Assembly (NCBI GenBank): GCA_020445665.1
Contig: JAGRGD010000024.1
Span: 1 to 46,611, forward strand
Length of the DNA stretch: 46,611 bases
Reading direction: 5' to 3'
Origin: Rhodocyclaceae bacterium
Lineage (GTDB): Bacteria; Pseudomonadota; Gammaproteobacteria; Burkholderiales; Rhodocyclaceae
The position numbers were made by a program, and so were the translations under genes. The number at the start of each line of letters is the position of its first letter. The stretch's first letter is position 1. Below, one piece after another: positions 39,341 through 46,611 of this stretch. Under the pieces are notes generated by a model, which searched no databases, had not been told where the DNA came from, and saw only the letters and a program-made list of their open reading frames with translations.

Positions 39341-41701
39341 ATGCCTGGCGTCGAGGAGCAGACCGGCAAGCGGCCGGGGGTCATCCGCCTTGTCGTCGTG
39401 GCGCTGGTGGTGTGCCTGTTCGGCGCGCTGATGTCCACGCTGCTGACGCGAGCCAAGCTGCAGGACGGCCTGTCGCAGATTGTTGAGGCGCGGGTGCTGG
39501 CGGCGGGGCGCGAGCTCGCCCGCAGCGTCGAGCGTGCCCAGGGTCTCGGCCTCAACCTGGCCGAGCTCGACACTTTGCCGGCCCTGCTCGAGCGGCACCG
39601 GGCGGTGGACCCGCTGATCGGCACCATCGATGTCTTCGACGAGGCGGGCCAGGTCATCGCCAGTTCCGAACCGGCACGGGCCGGCGCCGCCGTCCCGGAT
39701 GCCGTGCGCCGCGTCGCGGAGCGGGCCGGCGAGACGCCCTGGTCGGCGGAGCTGGACGGCGAACGGGTTGCCGGCGTGACGCTGCGCACGGGCTTCGGCC
39801 TGGTCATCGGCCACGTCGGGCTGCGCTACGCGGAGGACGAGCTGACCCGCGCCATGGACGCCGCCGACGGGCGCCTGCTGCCCGCCGCCGCCCTCTACTT
39901 CGGGCTCGCCGCCGTCATCTCGTTCGTCGCGGTGACCTGGCTCGCACGGCGCGAGCGTCACGCGCTGGCCGGCGCCTCCCAATGGCCCTTCGCGCTGGCC
40001 TGCCTGCTGCCATTGCTGTGCGCGATGGCGGCTTTCGGGCTGGTGGCCCGCGAGGCCTTCAGCGAGCAGCTCACGCCCCAGGCGCTGCGCAAGGCCACCA
40101 CCCTCGGAGCCGGCGTCGCCGAGCTGGTCGGCGAGGCCCGCCAGGCCGGCTTCGCCTTCGAGTCGCTCTACGGCGTGGAAGCGGCGCTCTCCGAACTGCG
40201 TGCGCGCAACCCGGAGGTCGCCTTCGCGGCGGCCAGGGATGCCGGCGGGCAGATGCTGTTCTCGGACGGACAGGCGCCTGACGACGCCGCCGATACCGCC
40301 ATCGTACCGCTGGTCGACGGTTCGGAGTCCTACGGCAGGCTGGTGTTCGCGATCGACCCGGCCTTCGTCAGCGACATGATCGGCGAGATGGCCATCGACG
40401 TGGCGGTGGTGCTGGTGGTGGCGCTGGTGCTCGCCGGCGAACTGGTACGCCACGTCACCGGCACCGCCGGCGGCGCGCCGGCGGCGCCGCTGATGCGCAT
40501 CCGCGCGCCGGTATTCACCTTCATCCTCGCAGAGGAACTGACCCGCCCCTGCCTGCCGTCCTACATCGGGCGGCTCGCCAGCGACGGCGCCGGGGCGGTG
40601 GCGCCACTGGTGGTCAGCCTGCCGATCGCCCTCTTCATGCTCATCGTGGCCCTCGGCCAGCCGGTGCTCGGCCGATGGAGTGAGCGCATCGGGCGCCGTC
40701 GTGCGCTGCTGACCGGCGCGCTGGTCGGCGCGGTCGGCTTCGTCGGCAGCGGTTTTTCCCAGGGGCTCTACGATCTGATCGCCTGGCGGGCGGTCTGCGC
40801 GCTGGGCTACGCGGTGGTGTTCTCCGCTGGCCAGGGCTACGTCCTCGAACAGGCCGGCGAGGCCGGGCGCACCCGCGGCTTCGCGGTCTTCGTCGGTGCG
40901 ATCATGGCGGCGACGGTGTGCGGCCCCTCGATCGGCGGCATCCTCGCCGATCAGCTCGGCCAGCGGGCCACCTTCCTGGTCTCGGCGCTGCTGTGCATCG
41001 CCGCATTGGTGCCCATGTGGGGGCTGGCCGGTCGGGGAGGCGCCGCACCGCAGGTGGCTTCGCAGCGCGAGGGCTTCGGCGGACTGGTCCGCCTGCTGGC
41101 CAACCGGCGCTTCGCCGCGCTGACCTGCTTCGCCGCGATCCCGGCCAAGGTCCTGCTGATCGGCGTGCTGTTCTACCTGGTGCCCCTCTACGTGGTCGAT
41201 CTGGGGCATGGGCAGGCCATGGCCGGGCGCCTGATCATGCTCTATGGCCTGCTGATGGTGCTGCTGGTGCCGGTCGCCGCGCGCCACGGCGAGGGCTTCG
41301 CGCGGCGGGTGGCGCTGGTCGGCGGTGGCCTGGCCGCCTCGGGCGCCGGCGGCTTTGCGGTCGCGGCGATGCCGGACCTGGCCGGCCTGTTTGCCCTGGC
41401 CGCGCTGCTCGGCCTCGGCCAGGCCCTGTCCATTTCGGCCCAGGCGGCGCTGGTCGGTGAGCTGTGCCGCGACGAGATCGCCAGCCATGGTGTCGACGCG
41501 GTCTATGGCGCCTACCGGATGCTGGAGCGGCTCGGCAATGTGGCGGGCCCACTGGTGGCCGGTGTACTGGTCGCGAGCACGGGCTACGCCGGGGCCTTCG
41601 CCATCCTCGGCGGCGGCGCGCTGGCCTGCGCCCTCTTGCTGCGGCTGGGCCTCAGCGAACCCGCGGTACTGCCGGCTGTGGCCGGGGAGGCAGGACGATG
41701 A
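39341..41701 (+). CDS. MFS transporter fused to an N-terminal periplasmic sensor module
   Basis: The 786-residue product has TM1 at about 17-36 followed by a periplasmic domain (about 37-180) with a long helix and a beta core (IGTIDVFDEAGQVIASSEPARAG), as in CACHE/sensor domains. Two helices (about 182-200, 212-235) and a second periplasmic domain (about 237-345, VAFAAARDAGGQMLFSDGQAPD) follow, then a helix at about 350-372. The last 400 residues are a 12-helix MFS carrier (GQPVLGRWSERIGRRRALLTGALVGAVGF, FVGAIMAATVCGPSIGGILAD). GAGGGG precedes ATG 39341. The stop overlaps the next gene. Fusion of paired sensor domains to an MFS carrier is unusual; the substrate is unknown. Confidence 0.85.
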   Translation: MPGVEEQTGKRPGVIRLVVVALVVCLFGALMSTLLTRAKLQDGLSQIVEARVLAAGRELARSVERAQGLGLNLAELDTLPALLERHRAVDPLIGTIDVFDEAGQVIASSEPARAGAAVPDAVRRVAERAGETPWSAELDGERVAGVTLRTGFGLVIGHVGLRYAEDELTRAMDAADGRLLPAAALYFGLAAVISFVAVTWLARRERHALAGASQWPFALACLLPLLCAMAAFGLVAREAFSEQLTPQALRKATTLGAGVAELVGEARQAGFAFESLYGVEAALSELRARNPEVAFAAARDAGGQMLFSDGQAPDDAADTAIVPLVDGSESYGRLVFAIDPAFVSDMIGEMAIDVAVVLVVALVLAGELVRHVTGTAGGAPAAPLMRIRAPVFTFILAEELTRPCLPSYIGRLASDGAGAVAPLVVSLPIALFMLIVALGQPVLGRWSERIGRRRALLTGALVGAVGFVGSGFSQGLYDLIAWRAVCALGYAVVFSAGQGYVLEQAGEAGRTRGFAVFVGAIMAATVCGPSIGGILADQLGQRATFLVSALLCIAALVPMWGLAGRGGAAPQVASQREGFGGLVRLLANRRFAALTCFAAIPAKVLLIGVLFYLVPLYVVDLGHGQAMAGRLIMLYGLLMVLLVPVAARHGEGFARRVALVGGGLAASGAGGFAVAAMPDLAGLFALAALLGLGQALSISAQAALVGELCRDEIASHGVDAVYGAYRMLERLGNVAGPLVAGVLVASTGYAGAFAILGGGALACALLLRLGLSEPAVLPAVAGEAGR

Positions 41702-42738
41702 GTGAAGGAATCTGCTTCGGCGCCTCGGCTGGACGTCGCCGTTTCCTCACCGCCGCCAGCGGACTGGCCCTGGCCAGCGCGGCGGGGCCGCTGCTGGCCG
41801 GTGCAGAGCGCCCGTTGCGCATCGCCATCGTCAACTACCGGGGGCGCACCCGGGTCGAGGACGGATTCGAGACCTACCTTGCCGCGCGGCGGATCCGGGC
41901 CGAGATCCTGTGGCACGACATCGCCCGCGACAAGCAGCGGCTGCCGGGGGTGGTCGAGGCGATCCGGGCGCAGGCGCCGGACCTGGTCGTGACCTGGGGC
42001 ACCACTGTGAGCCTCGGTGTGCTCGGTCCCTACGACGGCGTCGACCCGGTCCGCCACATCACCGACATCCCGGCGGTGTTCACCCTCGTTGCCGACCCGG
42101 TGGGCGCCCGCCTGGTGCCCGCCATGGCGTCGTCGGGGCGGGGCGTCACGGGGGTTACCCACATGGCGCCGGTCGACGCCCAGTTGCGCGCGATGCGGGC
42201 CTACCGCCCTTTCCGCAAGCTGGGCCTGATCTACTCGCCCAACGAGAAGAACTCCCGCCTGGTGGCCGCGCGGGTGGCCGAGCTGGGCCGGACGGACGGC
42301 TTCACGGTGGCCGAGCGTACCTTTCCCCTCGATGCGGACGGGCGTCCGGACGGCAGCGGTGCCACCGGCCTGCTCGACGCGTTGAAGGCCGACGGGGTGG
42401 AGTGGCTCTACCTGCCGCCCGACTCCTACCTTACGACCCTCGCCCGCGACCTCCTCGCGCGCGCCGCCGAGCTCGGCGTGCCGACCTTCGCCTCGACCGA
42501 GGCGCTGGTCAAGGCCGGTGCCCTGACCGGCGTGGTGTCCCGCTATGAACGGGTGGGCCAGTTCACTGCCTACAAGGCCGAGCAGATCCTGCTGGGCGGA
42601 CGCGCGCCGGCCAGCATTCCGGTCGAGACCCTGAGCCGCTTCTCGCTGCAGGTGAACCTGCCGGTCGCGCGCCGGATGGGTCTGCCGCCGCCGCTGGCGA
42701 TGTTCGACTACGCCGAACTGCTCGAGCCGGAGGGCTGA
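41698..42738 (+). CDS. ABC-type substrate-binding protein (PF04392-like), orphan
   Basis: The 346-residue product has a twin-arginine-like signal (GRRRFLTAASGLALASAAG, about residues 12-30). The mature chain is of the ABC_sub_bind family: RIAIVNYRGRTRVEDGFETYLA, APDLVVTWGTTVSLGVLGP, IPAVFTLVADPVGARLVP, RKLGLIYSPNEKNSRLVAARVAEL and LGVPTFASTEALVKAGALTGVVSRYERVG. Relatives bind small organic ligands such as amino acids. No ABC permease or ATPase is near; instead the gene is fused by overlaps and a one-base gap to a sensor-MFS gene and a kinase gene. It may present a ligand to the sensor parts of those proteins. Confidence 0.87.
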   Translation: MSEGICFGASAGRRRFLTAASGLALASAAGPLLAGAERPLRIAIVNYRGRTRVEDGFETYLAARRIRAEILWHDIARDKQRLPGVVEAIRAQAPDLVVTWGTTVSLGVLGPYDGVDPVRHITDIPAVFTLVADPVGARLVPAMASSGRGVTGVTHMAPVDAQLRAMRAYRPFRKLGLIYSPNEKNSRLVAARVAELGRTDGFTVAERTFPLDADGRPDGSGATGLLDALKADGVEWLYLPPDSYLTTLARDLLARAAELGVPTFASTEALVKAGALTGVVSRYERVGQFTAYKAEQILLGGRAPASIPVETLSRFSLQVNLPVARRMGLPPPLAMFDYAELLEPEG

Positions 42739-42739
42739 G

Positions 42740-45232
42740 ATGAACCGGGCGCCGATCGTGGATGACAAGACCATCAAGGTGTCGCGCGAGGCATTGCTCG
42801 ACGAACTCGACGCGACCCGCATTCTCGCCCGCGACGGTCTGCTGGCGCCGACCGAGGACGCCGACGCGACTCGGGTGCTGCCCATGTCCGCGCCGGCCGG
42901 CGCGGACGATGACGCCACCCGGACCCTCGGCGAGTTGCCCGAGTACGTCTCGGTGGTGGTGCCCCGTCAGGCGGCGCCCGCCGCGACGGTCGAGGACGAT
43001 CGCACCATCGTCAAGCCGCTTCCCCAGACCCGCCCGACCGCCAACTACATCCCGTCCGAAGGCGTCGAGAGCGAGACCCTGCCCAAGGGCTACCGCCTGC
43101 ATGAGTACCGCATCGAGCGGGTGCTCGGCCAGGGGGGCTTCGGCGTGACCTACCTGGCTTCCGATATCCACCTGCACTCGCGGGTCGCCATCAAGGAATA
43201 CCTGCCCGGCCAGATCGCCCACCGGGTGCAGGAGCACCGGGTCAGCGCGCGGGGTGCCCGGCGTCTGGACATGTACCTGCACGGCCTCGAGAACTTCCTC
43301 GTCGAGGCACGCACGCTGGCCACCTTCCGCCACCCCAACATCGTTCGCGTGGCGCGCTTCTTCGAGGCCAACAACACCGCCTACATGGTGCTCGAGTACG
43401 AGCGTGGCAAGTCGCTGCGCGAGTGGTGGCCCGACCATCACGGGATGTCCGAGCGCGACCTGCTCGACCTGCTCGTGCCGCTTCTCCACGGCCTCGAGAC
43501 GGTCCACGCGGCGGGCTTCATGCACCGCGACATCAAGCCGGACAACATCTCGGTGCGGGCCGACGACGGCTCCCTGGTGCTGCTCGACTTCGGCTCCGCC
43601 GGGCCCACCGGCGGGCGCGAGGGCGAGGTGACGATGATCACCCCCGGCTATGGTCCGATCGAGCAGTACGGCAGCGGCGCCCAAGGCCCCTGGACCGACA
43701 TCTATGCCCTCGGTGCGACCCTCTACTGGATGCTCTTCGGCGAGAAGCCGCCCGAGGCCACGATGCGGCTGGGCGAGGTCGATCCGATGGCCCCGGCCAC
43801 GGAGCGGGGAGGGGCCCGCTACAGCGAGGCCCTGCTCAAGGCGGTGGACTGGGCCCTCGAGCCCCACGCGCCAGACCGCCCCCAGTCGGTCGCCGAGTTC
43901 CGCCAGGCCCTGTTCGCGGCCGACCCGGCGGCGATGGCGCTGACCGACGCGCTGGCCGCGAGCCTCGACAAGGCCCGCGCCCCGGCGCGCAAGCCGTCGT
44001 TCTCCAGCCGGCTGAAGGACGGCCTGCAGCGGCTCCTCCGCCCGGCGAGCTGGCCGCTTTCGGTCAAGATGACGGTGGCGATGGTCTTCGCCGCCCTGGC
44101 GCCGATGCTGATCACCGCCTACTACAACCTCACCGCCAGCACCGACCGGGTCAGTGCGGGGGAGCTGCGCAACCTGACCCAGCTCGCCGACAGCCTCGCC
44201 GCGCGGGTCGCCCAGCTGCTGGCCGACAGCCGCAACCTGTCCCGCTACCTGGCCTCGGATGACGCGCTGGTCACCTACCTGGAGAATGCCGCGACGCGGC
44301 AGAAGCAGGGCGGTCGCGCCCAGGCCCGTCTCGATGATCTGGTGCGGGCCAATCCCGACGTCCAACTGGCCATGCTCTATGACCGGGTCGGCACCATCGT
44401 GCTCTCCAGCGATCCGGCGGTGGTGGGCAAGAACTTCGCGTTCCGCGACTACTTCCAGCGGGCCATCCTCGGTCAGTCGTACGTCAGCGGCGTGATCGTG
44501 GGCGCGGTGGCCGGCGAGCCCGGCATCTTCTTCGCCGAGCCGGCCCGCAGCGGTGGGGGCGAGGTGATCGGCGTGATCGTGTTGCGGGTCAAGGGAAAGG
44601 CGGTGGACCAGATCCTGGAGCGGGGCAGGCAGCCTGGTGAGCGGGAACCCTTCCTGGTGGATGGCGATGGCGTCATCCTCCATCATCATGATGCCGCGCT
44701 GCTCTATCACAGCCTGCGCACGCTGGCACCGCCGGTGCTCGAGGCGATCCTCTCCGACCGCCGCTTCCGCCGCGACCGCATCGACAGCCTCGACATGCCG
44801 CAACTCGCCAGCGCAGTGATCGGCGCGCAACGGCCCGGCAGCGTGGCCTATCGCTCGACCATCAGCGGGCAGCCCGAGATCGCCGGCTTCGCGCCGGTCG
44901 AAGGGCACGACTGGGTGGTGGGCGTGACCGAGCCGCGGGCTTACTTCGAGTCGCCGCTCAACCGCCTGTTCCGCAACGTGCTGGCCAGCGTGGCGCTGGT
45001 CGGTGTGCTGTTCGTGCTGGTGGCGGTTTTCTTCGCCCGCTCGCTGCTGCGCCCGATCGTCTCGCTGACCGCGGCGGCCGACGCCCTGCGCGGGGGCGAC
45101 TATTCGGCGGCCAGCGTGAAGGTCACCGGGCGCGACGAGCTGGGCCAGCTGGCGCGCACCTTCAACGTGATGGTCGACGTCCTGCGCCAGCGCGAGCGCG
45201 AGCGCGACAAGACCCGCGGTGGCGCGCCATGA
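42740..45232 (+). CDS. Membrane Ser/Thr protein kinase with extracytoplasmic sensor and HAMP domains
   Basis: In the 830-residue product, residues 1-92 hold five short Thr-centred repeats (DDKTIKV, LDATRIL, ADATRVL, DDATRTL, EDDRTIV). The kinase domain (about 122-395) has GQGGFG (130-135), catalytic Lys K152, HRDIKPDN (262-269) and DFG (283-285). A TM helix (about 440-460) leads to a double-CACHE-like periplasmic part (about 465-740; LYDRVGTIVLSSDPAVVGKNFAFRDYFQRAILG, GVIVLRVKGKAVDQIL). A second TM (about 755-780) and a HAMP domain (RPIVSLTAAADALRGGDYSAASVKVTGRDELGQLARTFNVM) close it. It starts one base after the substrate-binding gene. No FHA or PP2C partner is in the window. Confidence 0.9.
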   Translation: MNRAPIVDDKTIKVSREALLDELDATRILARDGLLAPTEDADATRVLPMSAPAGADDDATRTLGELPEYVSVVVPRQAAPAATVEDDRTIVKPLPQTRPTANYIPSEGVESETLPKGYRLHEYRIERVLGQGGFGVTYLASDIHLHSRVAIKEYLPGQIAHRVQEHRVSARGARRLDMYLHGLENFLVEARTLATFRHPNIVRVARFFEANNTAYMVLEYERGKSLREWWPDHHGMSERDLLDLLVPLLHGLETVHAAGFMHRDIKPDNISVRADDGSLVLLDFGSAGPTGGREGEVTMITPGYGPIEQYGSGAQGPWTDIYALGATLYWMLFGEKPPEATMRLGEVDPMAPATERGGARYSEALLKAVDWALEPHAPDRPQSVAEFRQALFAADPAAMALTDALAASLDKARAPARKPSFSSRLKDGLQRLLRPASWPLSVKMTVAMVFAALAPMLITAYYNLTASTDRVSAGELRNLTQLADSLAARVAQLLADSRNLSRYLASDDALVTYLENAATRQKQGGRAQARLDDLVRANPDVQLAMLYDRVGTIVLSSDPAVVGKNFAFRDYFQRAILGQSYVSGVIVGAVAGEPGIFFAEPARSGGGEVIGVIVLRVKGKAVDQILERGRQPGEREPFLVDGDGVILHHHDAALLYHSLRTLAPPVLEAILSDRRFRRDRIDSLDMPQLASAVIGAQRPGSVAYRSTISGQPEIAGFAPVEGHDWVVGVTEPRAYFESPLNRLFRNVLASVALVGVLFVLVAVFFARSLLRPIVSLTAAADALRGGDYSAASVKVTGRDELGQLARTFNVMVDVLRQRERERDKTRGGAP

Positions 45233-46254
45233 GCTCGCGCCTGCCGGAGATGGGCGACGCCCTGCAGCTGCGCAACTGGTACGACTACCTGCGCCAGGCT
45301 GAAGAGACCATGGCCCGCTTCGCCGGCCACTACGTCCTCGCCCACTTCGACTACGAACACCCGGCCCGGCTCCAGCCGGGCACGCCGCGACGGATGCGCA
45401 AGCCCTACCGGGTGCGCCTGTCCTACGCCGCCTGGGGCGAGCCCGGCCAGCCGCTGCTGGTGTGCTGCGGCGGGGTGGTCAACACCGCGATGCGCTTCGC
45501 CTGGCTCGCCGACGCCCTGCGCGATGGCTACCGGGTGGTGTGCTTCGACTGGGCCGGGCGCGGCAACTCCGGCTGGCTCTTCGACGAAGCGGACTATTCC
45601 CTCGACAGCTATGTGGAGCAGGTGCGGCAGCTGATCGAGCACCTGGGGGGCGGTCCGGTCACCTTGCTCGGTTCGTCCCTCGGCGGCAGCGTCGGCATTG
45701 CGCTGGCGGCGCGTCGCCCGCGCCTGATCGAGCGCCTGATCCTCAACGACATTGGCCCGTTCATCCCCAAGGCCCGCCGCGCCCGCCGCGCGCAGGCGCT
45801 GGCCCGCCACTACGTCTTCCGAGAGCCGGCCGATCTGCTGCGACGTATCGGCGCCGCCCAGCGCAACTTCGGCCCCGCGGGCGATGACGTGCGCTTTCAC
45901 CTGAGCTATCACCAGACCCGCTGGTCAGAGGCCGACGGCGGGCGCATCTACCGCCACGACGTGCGGGCGCTGCAGGCCTACCGCCACGACGCCGCCAGCA
46001 GCCTCGACCAGTGGGCGCTGTGGGCCCGGGTCCGCTGCCCGGTCCTGGTCATCCACGGCCTGCTCTCGGATGCCTTGCTGCCGGCCACCCTCCGGCGCAT
46101 GGGCGCGCACCATCCGCTGGACGTCATGCACGTGCCCGACACGGGTCACACGCCGATCCTTCATGATGCCAATCAGATTCACTGGGTGCGTCAATGGCTC
46201 GAGTCCAGCGGCGAAATGACGGTCGACTGGTGCGTGTTGCACGCGAGGCGCTGA
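45229..46254 (+). CDS. Alpha/beta hydrolase
   Basis: The 341-residue product has an alpha/beta hydrolase fold: LLVCCGGVVNTAMRFAWLADAL (oxyanion region), VVCFDWAGRGNSGW, nucleophile elbow LLGSSLGGSVGIALA (Ser in GSSLGG), an Asp in VLVIHGLLSDALLP and the catalytic His in VPDTGHTPILHD. No signal peptide is seen. ATG 45229 overlaps the kinase stop (ATGA), so it is the last gene of the four-gene set. Substrate unknown; it resembles esterases or meta-cleavage hydrolases only in general form. Confidence 0.87.
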   Translation: MSSRLPEMGDALQLRNWYDYLRQAEETMARFAGHYVLAHFDYEHPARLQPGTPRRMRKPYRVRLSYAAWGEPGQPLLVCCGGVVNTAMRFAWLADALRDGYRVVCFDWAGRGNSGWLFDEADYSLDSYVEQVRQLIEHLGGGPVTLLGSSLGGSVGIALAARRPRLIERLILNDIGPFIPKARRARRAQALARHYVFREPADLLRRIGAAQRNFGPAGDDVRFHLSYHQTRWSEADGGRIYRHDVRALQAYRHDAASSLDQWALWARVRCPVLVIHGLLSDALLPATLRRMGAHHPLDVMHVPDTGHTPILHDANQIHWVRQWLESSGEMTVDWCVLHARR

Positions 46255-46334
46255 ACCCAGTCGGGCCGGCCACCGTCGCCACCGAGCGCCGCGTGGGCCC
46301 ACGAATACGGTGCTTCCCCGCGCGTCGCCCAAGC

Positions 46335-46367
46335 AAAAAGCCGCCGACCCTTGCGGATCAGCGGCTT
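46335..46367 (-). terminator. Minus-strand intrinsic terminator with GCAA loop
   Basis: On the minus strand AAGCCGC/GCGGCTT (46367-46361 and 46344-46338) and an inner GATCC/GGGTC pair close a GCAA tetraloop, followed by TTTTT (46339-46335). No minus-strand gene is visible upstream before the window end, so it may end a transcript that was cut by the element at the right edge, or a small RNA. Confidence 0.65.
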
Positions 46368-46484
46368 CATTGTCTGGTGGTGGTGATGGGCGGAATCCTT
46401 GCCTCTGCAGGGAAACCCAGCAACCACGCGGGTTCTAAGTCATCTCTGACCTCGCGTGTAGGTTACCGTGTGTGAAGGTCCAGG
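46368..46484. other. Non-coding stretch between terminator and right-edge repeats
   Basis: No gene is supported. The minus strand reads a GCCCATCACCACCA stretch just before the terminator and carries a TTTCCCTGCAG/CTGCAGGGAAA-type palindrome near 46406-46416. It could be the body of a small RNA or decayed sequence. Confidence 0.3.
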
Positions 46485-46611
46485 GTGTCCGCGCGCATTG
46501 AATTTTGACCACCCGTGCGCGTTGAATTTTGACCAGGGGCGGATAGCCGCTCGTCATTGAGCGGCTGTGGATAAGTTTAGCCTCGGAGCTTTTGCGGGGG
46601 GAAGCGGTGGA
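46485..46611. mobile_element. Possible left end of an IS21-like insertion element (partial)
   Basis: Two direct copies of TTGAATTTTGACCA lie at 46498-46511 and 46522-46535, 24 bases apart, in a TGTCCGCGC-type end. Repeated terminal boxes of this kind occur at the ends of IS21-family elements just before istA. A GTG at 46567 opens a frame (VDKFSLGAFAGGSGG) to the window edge; I cannot tell whether it is a transposase start. The family is inferred from the repeat form only. Confidence 0.35.

Noticed and set aside
39122-41488. Very long open frame on the minus strand opposite the sensor-MFS gene
   Set aside because: Composition is His/Gln/Arg/Gly-rich with no domain, typical of antisense frames in GC-rich coding DNA; the plus-strand gene has clear domains and coupled starts.
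42563-44908. 781-codon minus-strand frame opposite the Ser/Thr kinase
   Set aside because: Low-complexity GC shadow without motifs; kinase motifs on the plus strand are complete.
46375-46396. 3' end of a tRNA on the minus strand (GCCCATCACCA followed by a terminator)
   Set aside because: The expected T-loop (TTC..) and T-stem are absent upstream and no cloverleaf can be drawn.

Overview
This GC-rich window (roughly 65-70 % G+C by eye, strong G/C at third codon positions) looks like the chromosome of a denitrifying or N2O-respiring betaproteobacterium, probably Rhodocyclales-like. That placement is inferred from gene content and codon use. Long open frames on both strands are mostly GC shadows; each call below rests on protein content, start signals and gene overlap.

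Layout. (a) 1-1178: start of an unknown secreted protein, then an ankyrin-repeat protein overlapping a DUF411 protein. (b) 13579-1194, minus strand: a clade II (Sec-type) nitrous oxide reductase cluster in the order nosZ, monohaem cytochrome c, dihaem cytochrome c, nosB, nosD, nosG, nosH, nosF, nosL, nosY, then a TlpA-like thioredoxin and an FccB-like flavoprotein. Two exact TTGA-N6-TCAA boxes (FNR/DNR type) lie before nosZ and before the dihaem cytochrome. A terminator separates nosZ from the cytochromes, and a REPIN-like inverted repeat separates nosH from nosF. (c) 13809-15533, plus strand: a membrane-anchored unknown, a PCu(A)C copper chaperone and the wreck of a copper-type TonB receptor, apparently copper supply for NosZ and divergent from the same FNR box. 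(d) 15508-18750: nitronate monooxygenase and an MFS exporter divergent from a LysR regulator. (e) 18757-23220: TRAP transporter dctPQM with a GntR regulator, divergent from an amidohydrolase. (f) 23208-24605: three small genes (beta-flower protein, PaaI thioesterase, membrane protein).

(g) 24734-28488, minus strand: six co-directional genes encoding two unknowns, an MglA-like small GTPase, another unknown, a roadblock/LC7 protein and a stand-alone protoglobin, closed by a strong terminator. This looks like an undescribed gas- or redox-linked GTPase switch. (h) 28703-36055: recQ, trxC, a dihaem cytochrome/small protein/caspase-like peptidase operon, a small secreted protein, a RES/Xre toxin-antitoxin pair with a striking palindromic operator, and a PAS-GGDEF-hemerythrin diguanylate cyclase. 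(i) 36176-39146: glycerate kinase, tartronate semialdehyde reductase and hydroxypyruvate isomerase (glyoxylate/hydroxypyruvate route, no gcl here).

(j) 39341-46254, plus strand: four translationally coupled genes encoding an MFS transporter fused to a ~375-residue periplasmic sensor module, an orphan ABC-type substrate-binding protein, a membrane Ser/Thr kinase with extracytoplasmic sensor and HAMP domains, and an alpha/beta hydrolase. This is the second candidate for an undescribed sensing system. (k) 46255-46611: a minus-strand terminator and what may be the left end of an IS21-like element.

Taken together, the window pairs N2O respiration and its copper supply with several likely O2/NO/redox sensors (FNR sites, protoglobin, hemerythrin-GGDEF, thioredoxins). 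No rRNA, tRNA or CRISPR array was seen.
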